Assembly: GCA_019636795.1 (NCBI GenBank)
Contig: JAHBWW010000005.1
Span: 124,001 to 188,000 of the forward strand
Length of the DNA stretch: 64,000 nucleotides
From: Phycisphaeraceae bacterium
Lineage (GTDB): Bacteria > Planctomycetota > Phycisphaerae > Phycisphaerales > UBA1924
Direction: 5' to 3'
Part shown: positions 15,736-23,970 of the stretch, piece after piece
How the letters are laid out: the number at the start of each line of letters is the position of its first letter
How positions within the stretch are numbered: position 1 is the stretch's first letter
The notes under the pieces: generated by a model
What the model was told of the DNA's origin: nothing
What the model saw: the letters and a program-made list of their open reading frames with translations, nothing else
The model's database searches: none
Position numbers and translations under genes: made by a program

Positions 15736-17592
15736 TCAGTCCGTCTTCGCTTCACCAAGTCGAGCAGCAATAACTTCGATCGCCTTTTCGAGTACCTCAT
15801 CACGACCGGCAGCAACTCCTGCGGGCGTAGGCACGACAGGAACGGTCGGCAGAATCCCGACTCCGTGATGGGTTGAGCCATCATGCTTGAGTACCTTCAT
15901 GCCCGTCCAGCCCACAATCGCTCCGCCCGGGAGGACGAAGGGATTGACGTTGCCGTTGGTACCCGCGGTGGTAGAGCCGACGATGTCTCCGAGTTTATAG
16001 TGCTCGACGATGCCCATGATCGACTCGGCGTACGAAATGGCTGCTGATGATGTCAGAAACGCGACGGGCTTGTCCCAGTGCGGCGCCTTTGGCGGCATGT
16101 CCCAAGCGCTTTGATCCCACCTCCACCCCGCGCGCCCGGGACGGGTAATGACGGGGACATGCCATTGAGCGCTGGCAACATTTCGATCGATCAGATGCCT
16201 GATGGCTTCGTAAGCAGCTCCGGCTGGATAGCCTCGCATATCAAAGATAATGCCGCGTGCAGACGTCAGTGTCTCAAGATTGCTTCGCAACTGATCGGAC
16301 TCGGCACCCACGAGATTGAAGTACACAACCCCAGGCGAGACTTCAGTACCGGATTCAGGGGTTCCCTTCTTCGGCATTGGTAGGGCTATGGGCATCGGCT
16401 TCATCAGAACCCGATGCACTTCGCCGTCGGGTCGCAGGAACTCGATCTCGACCGGGTCGGAAGTGCGCGGGCAAGTGAGTTCAAACGCAGCCAGATACTT
16501 CGCCCAGCCCTCAGTCGATGCGCAAATGGAAAGCCTCACCTCGGTATAGACCTCCGCAATGGGTTTGTCGTTGATCGCTCGCACAACCTCCCCTACGCCG
16601 ATCATCTCGGTAAATCCGGGGTCCACGCCGACGACGATCAGATCTGGTCCGGTCCAATCGAGCGTGATTGGCAGGCACCCCGCAAAACCGACACGGTGAA
16701 GTGTGACCGATCCGTGCCCATCGTGAAGTTGTGCAATCAGGCGTCGAAGGGTCATCAGGTGATCCGCGTCGCTCGTGGCTTCTGATGTCTGCTTGAGCCC
16801 CTCCGTCAGCGCTTTGTCCCAGTCAGTATCGACAACATCGAAGTACGGATAAAAGTGCTCCATCACGCCCCAGGCAGTCGCAATATCCGCAAATCGGGTT
16901 GCACGCTTTGACAGGGAAAACGCTGTGTTTTCAGGGGAAACTGTCCATTCCTGCGGCGTTGAGCCGAGCGGGAATGTACCCGTCCAGTTTCGATACACAA
17001 TCAGCGACAATCGGCACGACACCCCGCCTCCGAGGTTCGCGATGTGGAACCGGTCTTCCACCCGAAAGGGAAGATCATCACTTGTCAGACGGGCGGTGCG
17101 CAGTTGACTTGAATAGACGAACTGTTTGAAGGTGGTCGGGAGAGACCCGACGCCTTGGTGCTCCCAGTAACGCACTGAGCGCGAGCCTTCGGGAATCTCG
17201 GGCTCGGGGGGCGCAAAATCGGGTCCGCCAGCCCAGACTTCCAGAAGCGGACTGATCGGGGTAAAAATTTTGGCGAGCCTTGCTGCAAGGTCTTGAGCAT
17301 CAACAGCATCAAAAACAGACTCCATTGCCTGAATCGTGAACAGATCCCATGCTTTGACTCCGCTTGCTTGTGAACTCGGGTCAAAGTAGCGCACGAGGGC
17401 GACGAGCCGGGCGGCGGCTTCGAGATTCGCCGTCTCGCGCGCCGTCAGTACCCCGGACTCAAACTCATCTGGTGCAGGCGCGATCCGAGTCGCAGCCGGT
17501 GCCAGCGTACAACACCAGGCAAGGGCGATGCTGAGAGCAACCTGGATTTGAAGACGAAACTTCAGCAACACATGTGGATAGGGGATCATCAT
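15736..17592 (-). CDS. Secreted S41-family (C-terminal processing) peptidase
   Basis: A 618-residue protein with an N-terminal signal peptide (ALSIALAWCCTLAPA, about residues 19-33). It has an N-terminal helical domain, a PDZ-like domain at about 310-370 (VVGVDPGFTEMIGVGEVVRA), and an S41 protease core at about 420-600: GVVYFNLVGAES, RGIIFDMRGYPAG, and KPVAFLTSSAAISYAESIMG with the probable nucleophile Ser in the ISYAES turn, then DIVGSTTAGTNGNVNPFVLP. S41 enzymes use a Ser-Lys dyad or a catalytic triad and cut proteins near the C-terminus. It stands alone, upstream of two PEP-CTERM genes only in space; a role in their processing is speculative. Confidence 0.85.
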   Translation of the reverse strand: MMIPYPHVLLKFRLQIQVALSIALAWCCTLAPAATRIAPAPDEFESGVLTARETANLEAAARLVALVRYFDPSSQASGVKAWDLFTIQAMESVFDAVDAQDLAARLAKIFTPISPLLEVWAGGPDFAPPEPEIPEGSRSVRYWEHQGVGSLPTTFKQFVYSSQLRTARLTSDDLPFRVEDRFHIANLGGGVSCRLSLIVYRNWTGTFPLGSTPQEWTVSPENTAFSLSKRATRFADIATAWGVMEHFYPYFDVVDTDWDKALTEGLKQTSEATSDADHLMTLRRLIAQLHDGHGSVTLHRVGFAGCLPITLDWTGPDLIVVGVDPGFTEMIGVGEVVRAINDKPIAEVYTEVRLSICASTEGWAKYLAAFELTCPRTSDPVEIEFLRPDGEVHRVLMKPMPIALPMPKKGTPESGTEVSPGVVYFNLVGAESDQLRSNLETLTSARGIIFDMRGYPAGAAYEAIRHLIDRNVASAQWHVPVITRPGRAGWRWDQSAWDMPPKAPHWDKPVAFLTSSAAISYAESIMGIVEHYKLGDIVGSTTAGTNGNVNPFVLPGGAIVGWTGMKVLKHDGSTHHGVGILPTVPVVPTPAGVAAGRDEVLEKAIEVIAARLGEAKTD

Positions 17593-17644
17593 CCTGACAT
17601 GGTATCAGAATCAGGCAATCTGATGGGCGCGCAGGTGAGGGAGG

Positions 17645-17680
17645 ACAAAAAGAAACGGACCCGAGTTACCTCGGGCCCGT
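17645..17680 (-). terminator. Intrinsic terminator of the first PEP-CTERM gene
   Basis: On the minus strand ACGGGCCCGAG and CTCGGGTCCGT form an 11-bp stem (one G-U pair) with a GTAA loop, followed by a T-rich run (TTTCTTTTTGT, 17654-17644). It starts about 25 bp after the stop. Confidence 0.88.
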
Positions 17681-17704
17681 GAAAACTTGAATGATCGAAG
17701 CGGA

Positions 17705-18526
17705 TCAGCGGCGGCGACGGATCGCAGCCAGACCACCGAGGCCCAGAAGCGCCAGGCCGGTCGGCGACGGGATGGTCGGGATGACCGTGAAGGAGGTGCC
17801 TGCACCCGCGGTTGAAGCGCCGAGGTTGGCCAAGATCGTGATCTGACCTGTCGTCATGCTGATTTCGCCCATCACCAGGTCCAGCGTCCCTGCACGAATG
17901 AACGAACCATACAGGCGGCCATCGAACAGCTCGATGCCGTTGCCGCCGAAGTTCATGCCAGCGTGACCGATCAGGCGGACTTCAGCGTTGGCGTCGGAGG
18001 CCGACACAGCGTAGAAGTTGCGGGTGCGGGAGTCACCGAAGACGAACTCGTCGGTTGCTTCGTTGTACGCCATGCCACCGATGGCCTGCGTCAGGTTATG
18101 CCACTCGCCGATTTTCTCAAACGACTGGGTGTCGATTTCGACGATGACGTTCAGGGAACCCTGGCGCTCGACGCCGAAGAGACGCTCGCCGACATAGGTG
18201 ATCGTGTTGTACGTCGCGTTTCCAGTACCGATGCGGACCATGGTCGGGGCGTCGGTGTTCTTGTTTGAACCGACGCGGTAGAACTCGGTGACAGCCTGGG
18301 CCTGATTGATCGTGTGGGCGATGATGCGGCCACGCGAGTCAGTGGTCATACCCGAGAAGGTCCAAGCTCCTTCGCCGTCAGCGAGATTCAGGACCTCGGT
18401 CTGAAGGGTGTCGGCGTTGGTCAGGAAAAGCTTCTGCCCATGGCCCGTCACATACTGCGCCTGAGCAGATGCAAACCCGGCAAGGGCAACGATGACTGCG
18501 GTTGAAACGACATTGCGATTAATCAT
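17705..18526 (-). CDS. Exported PEP-CTERM-type protein (paralogue 1)
   Basis: A 273-residue protein with a signal peptide (TAVIVALAGFASAQA, cut near residue 23) and a sorting tail of the PEP-CTERM type at about 252-273: IPSPTGLALLGLGGLAAI followed by RRRR. The mature part looks like a beta-propeller-like repeat protein; strands such as YNTITYVGERLFGVE, MAYNEATDEFVFGDSRTRNF and GNGIELFDGRLYGSFIRAG match the next gene. The role is unknown; PEP-CTERM tails mark proteins handled by exosortase/archaeosortase-like enzymes and sent to the surface or matrix. No exosortase is in this window. It has its own terminator. Confidence 0.82.
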   Translation of the reverse strand: MINRNVVSTAVIVALAGFASAQAQYVTGHGQKLFLTNADTLQTEVLNLADGEGAWTFSGMTTDSRGRIIAHTINQAQAVTEFYRVGSNKNTDAPTMVRIGTGNATYNTITYVGERLFGVERQGSLNVIVEIDTQSFEKIGEWHNLTQAIGGMAYNEATDEFVFGDSRTRNFYAVSASDANAEVRLIGHAGMNFGGNGIELFDGRLYGSFIRAGTLDLVMGEISMTTGQITILANLGASTAGAGTSFTVIPTIPSPTGLALLGLGGLAAIRRRR

Positions 18527-18661
18527 GGCTACCTCTCCAAGTGGAATAAGTCCTCAACTCCACCCGACAAGGTGCGCCCAATCCCTACAACTGCAACCAA
18601 TCTGAGAAAAAAATCGTGCATCCCCTTGGAGTTTCAACCCTTGAAGCCCCGTCCGGCTCCC

Positions 18662-18698
18662 AAAAAAGGTAAACGGGCATGGTTTGTCCCCATGCCCG
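18662..18698 (-). terminator. Intrinsic terminator of the second PEP-CTERM gene
   Basis: On the minus strand CGGGCATGG (18698-18690) and CCATGCCCG (18682-18674) form a perfect 9-bp stem with a 7-nt loop, followed by TTTACCTTTTTT (18673-18662). It lies about 50 bp after the stop and separates the two paralogues. Confidence 0.88.
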
Positions 18699-18745
18699 GA
18701 GGTCGTAATAACTGAATGTTCGGATAGTGATCGTTTGGTCCGCGA

Positions 18746-19576
18746 TCAGGCAGTTCGGCGACGACGACACGCCAAGGCCCCGAAAACCGTCAGCAATCCG
18801 ACCGTCCCCGGAGCGGGGATGATCCCGAATCCGACTCCCCCGTGGATCGCGTCTGCCAGGATCGAAGAGACGTCAAAGTGCCCGGTTTCGAGATTAACCT
18901 TACCGAATACGAACTTCATATCTTCGCCGCGAATGGCGGCTCCGTAGACCTCGCCTTCGAAGTACTCAAGTCCGTGCCCGCCCCAACGCATGCCCGAGTG
19001 CCCGATCGTTCGGATCTCGCCTTGGACCGTGGACTCTGTAAGCCCGAGACCAATGGCGTAGAAGGAGTTGGTGCGGGTGTCGCCGACGACAAATTCGTCA
19101 AGGTGGGGGACGTAGGCCATGCCTCCGATCCCGAGTTCGTAGATCCCAAGCACAGCGATTTCTTCGAACGTGTAAGGGTTCAGTTCTACCAGCGCGTCCG
19201 AGTGCCCGATGTCGTTACGGACTGCAAACATGCGTTCGCCGACGTAGTCGATGGTGTTGTACCAGATGTCTGTGAAACTGACAGTGTCGACGCGCCAGTT
19301 TCCCGGGCGTCCCTTCAGGTGATAGAAGACGCCTCCGGTGCCGGAGATGCCGTGCATGAGCACCTTGCCAGTGGGGTCGGTGGTGATGGCCTGGTAGTGG
19401 CCTGTTGAGTCGAGGGCGGAGATGGTGTCGAACTCTTCAGGCGTGGTCGTCCGCTGGAAGAAGTACGCTCTGGTGCCGTTCGTAGCAATGAGTTGGGGCT
19501 CGACCGGTCCCGCGAGGGCCGACCCGGTCAGAACCAGCAACGACAAACCACAAGCCTTAGCCTTGATCCTTGGCAT
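18746..19576 (-). CDS. Exported PEP-CTERM-type protein (paralogue 2)
   Basis: A 276-residue protein with a signal peptide (LSLLVLTGSALAGP, cut after residue 22 or so) and a C-terminal sorting tail, IPAPGTVGLLTVFGALACRR, ending RRRRTA. It is clearly a duplicate of the gene just downstream: YNTIDYVGERMFAVR, IGGMAYVPHLDEFVVGDTRT, SFYAIG, IRTIGHSGMRWGGHGLEYFE and a similar closing segment line up along the length, with much divergence. The two genes face the same way with a terminator between them, so each is probably a separate transcript. Function unknown. Confidence 0.82.
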   Translation of the reverse strand: MPRIKAKACGLSLLVLTGSALAGPVEPQLIATNGTRAYFFQRTTTPEEFDTISALDSTGHYQAITTDPTGKVLMHGISGTGGVFYHLKGRPGNWRVDTVSFTDIWYNTIDYVGERMFAVRNDIGHSDALVELNPYTFEEIAVLGIYELGIGGMAYVPHLDEFVVGDTRTNSFYAIGLGLTESTVQGEIRTIGHSGMRWGGHGLEYFEGEVYGAAIRGEDMKFVFGKVNLETGHFDVSSILADAIHGGVGFGIIPAPGTVGLLTVFGALACRRRRTA

Positions 19577-19787
19577 CTCTCATCCTCCAGTCTCACGATG
19601 TTCCGAGGGAGCCATATCGCAGGCTCCGTCTACAGAATGCCACACTAAGTGGCAGTAGACAAGTGACTTATGAACTTTCGTTCGCGGGAGCGCCGCGGTT
19701 CCCGGTTGTGACGATTACCCCACCAATCCAGGGGAACTTTGCCGGTTCGCAAGGCCCGATAGGTGTGCTCCGACTACGCTATAAAAC

Positions 19788-20378
19788 ATGGGTCAGAATG
19801 CCACCGATCGTGTCAAAGCCTCGCTCGCAGCTGCAAACGATGCCTTGGCGCAATTCCTCTCGGACCAGCGAGCGGTCGATCGAATTGCCCTTGTAGGAGC
19901 CAAGATCGCGGCGGCCATGCGGAGCGGAGGCAAAGTCCTCGCGTGCGGCAATGGCGGGTCGTGCTGCGATGCCATGCACTTTTGTGAAGAACTCACCGGG
20001 CGATTTCGGCAGGACCGCCGGGCATTGCCTGCAATCGCGTGCTCCGATCCTTCGCATCTGACGTGTGTGGCCAATGACTTCGGGTTCGAGTTTGTCTTTT
20101 CCCGATGGGTCGAGGCACTGGGCAGGCCTGGCGATGTGCTCATCGCGCTGAGCACAAGTGGCAACAGTCGCAACATCGTCCGCGCGGTTGAATCGGCAGG
20201 AACCATCGGCATGCACCGAGTTGCACTTCTCGGGCAGGGCGGCGGGGTGCTGAGCGGATTGTGCGAACACCAATGGATCGTTCCAGCCCGGACTTCTGAC
20301 CGCATTCAGGAAATCCACATGCTGATATTGCACTGCATCGTCGAAGCGGTTGAAATCGAACTGGGCGTCGGCTCATAG
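19788..20378 (+). CDS. gmhA: Sedoheptulose-7-phosphate isomerase
   Basis: GmhA turns sedoheptulose 7-phosphate into D-glycero-manno-heptose 7-phosphate, the first step of LPS-core heptose synthesis. The 196-residue SIS-domain protein closely follows the enterobacterial enzyme: GGKVLACGNGGSCCDAMHFC, EELTGRFRQDRRALPAIA, CVANDFGFEFVFSRWVEALG, DVLIALSTSGNSRNIVRAVE and a C-terminal DRIQEIHMLILHCIVEAVE that carries the conserved His. The active-site Glu of EELTGR is kept. It supplies hldE (8289-9782), although the two are not adjacent. The gene is divergent from the second PEP-CTERM gene. Confidence 0.95.
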   Translation: MGQNATDRVKASLAAANDALAQFLSDQRAVDRIALVGAKIAAAMRSGGKVLACGNGGSCCDAMHFCEELTGRFRQDRRALPAIACSDPSHLTCVANDFGFEFVFSRWVEALGRPGDVLIALSTSGNSRNIVRAVESAGTIGMHRVALLGQGGGVLSGLCEHQWIVPARTSDRIQEIHMLILHCIVEAVEIELGVGS

Positions 20379-20404
20379 ACGCGTGTGCCAAGTTCGACGT
20401 TGAA

Positions 20405-21499
20405 TCAAGCCTGCGCGAGCGCACCAGCCAACAGTCGGTGGAAGTGATGCACGCCTTGCTCGCGATCCGGCGAATACCGCCCGCGTGTGTACAGGCTCGA
20501 TCGACACCCGCGCTGCACAGCCTCGACGATGGCTTCGTCCTCGCGCTCCACACGATCGAGGTCGGCTCCTGCGCCTTCAGCAATTCGAGTTTCGTCGAGG
20601 ACGTAGCTCAGGAAACTGACACGCGTTTTGGCGACTCCCAGAGGCCGCACGATGTTGATCGAAATGCCCCACGGATACACGTTCACCATCGTGTTCGGGA
20701 AGAGCCAGTAGTAATATGCCGCGATGTTTCGGCCGTGATCGGGCGAACTTCCGGGCAGATCGAAGCAGCCTGAGCGATCCTTCGAGACGCCCAGTTGCAA
20801 CACGCTCCATGGGTACAACTCGGTGGTGTACTCGCCATAGTCGATCGTTTCATTGAGCGAGGCGTGCACAAACGGGATATGAAAGCCTTCGAGGTAGTTG
20901 TCGCAATACAAGGCCCAGTTGGCATTGACGAGGTAATCGCGCGAGCGTTTGGGGTCGAGTTGCAGGCGATCGAGCGGGAACCACGCCAGGCGTTCGTGCA
21001 TCGGGGCGAGCACGTCTTCGAGCGTGACGCGCGGGCAGAGCGAAGCAAACACGAACTTACCCCACAAGCCGAACTTCACCCTTGGCAGATGGTCGGCCGG
21101 CGCAGGAAACCCCTTAACGCGCGTGAACTCGGGCATGTGCCGGCACGTGCCATCGAGATCGAATCGCCGCCCGTGGTATCGGCAGACCAGACTTTTCTCG
21201 ACCCCCGCGTGCTCACAGAGAATCGTGCCCCGATGCGTGCAGACGTTGCTCATGCAATGCATCTGGTCGTTGCGGTCGCGTGTCAGGAGCAGCGGCTCAT
21301 CGAGACACCCTTCGAGCAGTGTCACGGGGCATGTCTGCCCCGGCACCTTGATGTCATCGGTGGTGGCGATGACTTGCCACGACGGCGCGAAGACGCGCGC
21401 TCGCGAGGCTTCGAAGAAGCGAGGGTCTGCATAGATCCAGGCCGGGAGTGTGCTGGCGAGGGTGATGTCCGGGTCGATCTCGAACAATGGCAGATTCAT
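20405..21499 (-). CDS. Rieske-type oxygenase, alpha subunit
   Basis: A 364-residue aromatic-ring-hydroxylating oxygenase alpha subunit. The N-terminal Rieske domain has CTHRGTILC and CRYHGRRFDLDG, giving the Cys-His...Cys-His ligands of the [2Fe-2S] cluster. The catalytic domain has DNYLEGFHIPFVHASLNE with the two His of the mononuclear iron 2-His-1-carboxylate site. The start MNLPLFEI (ATG at 21499) gives a family-sized protein, so an in-frame extension is ignored. The reductase and ferredoxin partners are not in the window. It is divergent from homogentisate dioxygenase across 149 bp, so shared regulation in aromatic or betaine breakdown is possible; the substrate is unknown. Confidence 0.88.
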   Translation of the reverse strand: MNLPLFEIDPDITLASTLPAWIYADPRFFEASRARVFAPSWQVIATTDDIKVPGQTCPVTLLEGCLDEPLLLTRDRNDQMHCMSNVCTHRGTILCEHAGVEKSLVCRYHGRRFDLDGTCRHMPEFTRVKGFPAPADHLPRVKFGLWGKFVFASLCPRVTLEDVLAPMHERLAWFPLDRLQLDPKRSRDYLVNANWALYCDNYLEGFHIPFVHASLNETIDYGEYTTELYPWSVLQLGVSKDRSGCFDLPGSSPDHGRNIAAYYYWLFPNTMVNVYPWGISINIVRPLGVAKTRVSFLSYVLDETRIAEGAGADLDRVEREDEAIVEAVQRGCRSSLYTRGRYSPDREQGVHHFHRLLAGALAQA

Positions 21500-21648
21500 T
21501 GCCTCCAGTGTATCCGATTTGGACCGATTCGCGGCTGGCGCATACCTGATACGGGTGCTTGCCAACGGTCCTGCAGCCCTATGATCGCAGATCAAACGCC
21601 CTCCCCTTGGCGCGAGCGCCAGCGGGGAAGAACGAGGTTTGCAGATCG

Positions 21649-22914
21649 ATGCCGTACTACATGAAACTTGGAGAGATCCCGGTCAAGCGCCACGTGCAGT
21701 TTCGCAGGCCTGACGGCGCGCTGTACTCAGAAGAGGTTTTCGGCACTGAGGGCTTTGTAGGCCCGACGAGCACGATGTACCACATCCATCCGCCGACGCA
21801 GGTCTCTGGGTGGAAGTCGCTGTATTCAACCAAAGTCGAGTATGTCGAGCAGGAAGTGATGCGCATGCGGCACATCAAGACCGCGCCGATGAAACCTGCC
21901 GGCGACGCCATCACCGGGCGCGTGGTTGTGCTTGGGAACTCCGATGTCGAGATGGCGTTGTGCGTGCCTGTCGAGCAGATGAAGTACCACTTCAAAAACG
22001 GACAGGGCGACGAGTGCTACTTCATTCACTATGGCTCGGGCACCGTGTACACGATGTTCGGCTCACTCAAGTTCCACAAGAAGGACTACATCGTTATTCC
22101 GAAGGGGACGATCTATCGCATTGAGTTCAATGCGCTCAGTGACGCCGACCGGCCGCAGGGTGTGAGCGCTGCCGAGATGCCTCTGGGCAAGTTCGTGTTG
22201 TTCGAGACGGCCAATGGCTCGCACATCGGCCCGCCGCCGCGCTATGTGTCGAAGACGAGTTCACAGTTTCTTGAGCATGCGCCATTTTGCGAACGTGATT
22301 TGCGTGTGCCGCAGCTGCCGATGACCTTTGACGAGGCTGGCGAGTTCGAGGTGCGCATCAAAGCCCGCGACACGGTGCACAGTTATATCTACAGCTATCA
22401 CCCGCTCGATGTCGTCGGGTGGGACGGGTGTTACTACCCGTTCTGTTTCAATGTCGATGATTTCGCGCCGATTGTGGGCAAGTTGCACATGCCGCCTCCG
22501 ATCCATCAGACCTTCGAAGGGCACAACTTTGTGATCTGCTCGTTCTGTCCGCGCGTGCTCGATTTCCATCCCGAAGCGATTCCGATTCCGTACAACCACT
22601 CGAACATCGACTCCGACGAGGTGCTGTACTACGTCGAAGGCAACTACAAGGCCCGGCGCGGGATCGAGTCGGGCTCGATCAGCCTCCACCCGCAGGGGAT
22701 TCCGCACGGCCCGCATCCGGGCACCGTCGAACTGGCGCTGGGCAAGACCTACACCGACGAACTGGCGGTCATGTGCGACACGTTCAGGCCTCTGTTCCCG
22801 ACCAAACACGCGCTGGACCTTGATGACCCCAGCTACCCGGAGAGCTGGCGTGCCGACCATCATGCGCCGGGTCAGGCGCGCGATGGATCGGGTCCGGTCA
22901 ACACCTGGACATGA
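21649..22914 (+). CDS. hmgA: Homogentisate 1,2-dioxygenase
   Basis: HmgA opens the ring of homogentisate to maleylacetoacetate in tyrosine and phenylalanine breakdown. The 421-residue protein begins MPYYMKLGEIPVKRHVQFR, a start like bacterial homologues, so the ATG at 21649 is used. Family blocks include MYHIHPPTQV, the cupin core CYFIHYGSGTVYTMFGSLKF, PIHQTFEGHNFVICSFCPRV, and the iron-site region PYNHSNIDSDEVLYYVEGNY followed by QGIPHGPHPG. These supply the His/Glu/His ligands. No hppD or fahA lies nearby. A strong terminator follows at 22941. Confidence 0.9.
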   Translation: MPYYMKLGEIPVKRHVQFRRPDGALYSEEVFGTEGFVGPTSTMYHIHPPTQVSGWKSLYSTKVEYVEQEVMRMRHIKTAPMKPAGDAITGRVVVLGNSDVEMALCVPVEQMKYHFKNGQGDECYFIHYGSGTVYTMFGSLKFHKKDYIVIPKGTIYRIEFNALSDADRPQGVSAAEMPLGKFVLFETANGSHIGPPPRYVSKTSSQFLEHAPFCERDLRVPQLPMTFDEAGEFEVRIKARDTVHSYIYSYHPLDVVGWDGCYYPFCFNVDDFAPIVGKLHMPPPIHQTFEGHNFVICSFCPRVLDFHPEAIPIPYNHSNIDSDEVLYYVEGNYKARRGIESGSISLHPQGIPHGPHPGTVELALGKTYTDELAVMCDTFRPLFPTKHALDLDDPSYPESWRADHHAPGQARDGSGPVNTWT

Positions 22915-22940
22915 GTCGTTTCATGAACGCGCACGATAAT

Positions 22941-22973
22941 GCCCAGGCATACGAATGCCTGGGCTTATTTTTT
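22941..22973 (+). terminator. Intrinsic terminator of hmgA
   Basis: GCCCAGGCAT (22941-22950) and ATGCCTGGGC (22955-22964) form a perfect 10-bp stem with a 4-nt loop, followed by TTATTTTTT (22965-22973). It lies 27 bp after the hmgA stop. The stem alone could also serve the convergent gene at 23005. Confidence 0.93.
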
Positions 22974-23004
22974 CAGTCAGTGTGATCGTGGGTCCTTCGA
23001 GACT

Positions 23005-23751
23005 TCAAGGACAACCGGCGGAAAATACCTGGAGGAACAACTGCACATCGGCGAAGTCGAGTGTGTTGTCGAAGTTCAGATCGGCCCGCGAGTTTCCGCT
23101 CGAGAACCATGACAGGTATTTGGAGACGTCAAAGAAGTCGAGAACTCCGTCGCGGTTGGAGTCTGCGAGGCATGGCTCGTGGACGAGTTGGAAACCGCTG
23201 ACGTATCCGCTTGATCCCCAGAATCCGCCGACGACTCCGAGTTCGAGCGTTCCGTTCTGGTTGACTTGGAGGAAGAAGTGGGCGTGTGTGACGCCTTCGA
23301 CGAGTGTGCCGGTGTATGGGCCGCTGAGGTTCTGGTAGTAACTCTGAAGTTGGAACAGGGTGGCTTCGAAGGGTCCGCCGCCGGAATAGCCATAGGCGAA
23401 CACGTCGTAAATGCCGGGCGCGAGACCGGAGAATTGGATGAAAGCCATGACATCGCCGAAACCCGACATGGCGTCCCCAAGCAGTGCCAGCGCCCCGCCA
23501 GCAAGGTTGGGATCGGTGATCGGAGTGGAAAAGTCGTGGGGGAGTATGATGGAGACGCCCGTGGGGTTGCCATTGAGATCTTTGAGGTCGAGTGCTTCGC
23601 CGTGCAGGGCGTCGTTCCAGTATCCGGCATGACCGGCAGCGGCGTACCCGGAACCTGGGGTGCCGGCTTCGGTCCCAAGATCGATGTTGATGGACTGACC
23701 GCTCGCAACGGACGCGAGCCCGACGGCACAACCGATCAGAACACGCTTCAT
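23005..23751 (-). CDS. Secreted protein with Cys-bounded dockerin-like EF-hand domain
   Basis: A 248-residue exported protein: signal peptide MKRVLIGCAVGLASVASG, then a Gly/Ser-rich beta domain, and a C-terminal domain at about 195-248. That last part starts with CLADSNRDGVLDFFDVSKYL and repeats as RADLNFDNTLDFADVQLFLQ before ending SAGCP. The two D-x-N/D-x-D-G/N loops are EF-hand-like calcium sites of the dockerin type, bracketed by single cysteines that could form a disulphide. Secreted Phycisphaerae proteins commonly end this way. The function of the upper domain is unknown, and no matching cohesin was seen here. Confidence 0.8.
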   Translation of the reverse strand: MKRVLIGCAVGLASVASGQSINIDLGTEAGTPGSGYAAAGHAGYWNDALHGEALDLKDLNGNPTGVSIILPHDFSTPITDPNLAGGALALLGDAMSGFGDVMAFIQFSGLAPGIYDVFAYGYSGGGPFEATLFQLQSYYQNLSGPYTGTLVEGVTHAHFFLQVNQNGTLELGVVGGFWGSSGYVSGFQLVHEPCLADSNRDGVLDFFDVSKYLSWFSSGNSRADLNFDNTLDFADVQLFLQVFSAGCP

Positions 23752-23970
23752 GTGATGCTCCTTGCTTCCGAGGCATGGGAATTTCGGATCCCGGGTGCTC
23801 GGGTGTCGTTCGACCCGTTGTCAGTGTACCCGATGGTGCTCTGCAGGCCATAGGGATTTGTTCCTTGGTTGGGCAGTCTCTCTCCACAGTTTCGTTGGCT
23901 GGGTTGTGCGTGGGTGCGATCTGCCGTAGCATCTCGTTCCCCTGCACAGGCGTCAGGGACCGAGTCCCGC

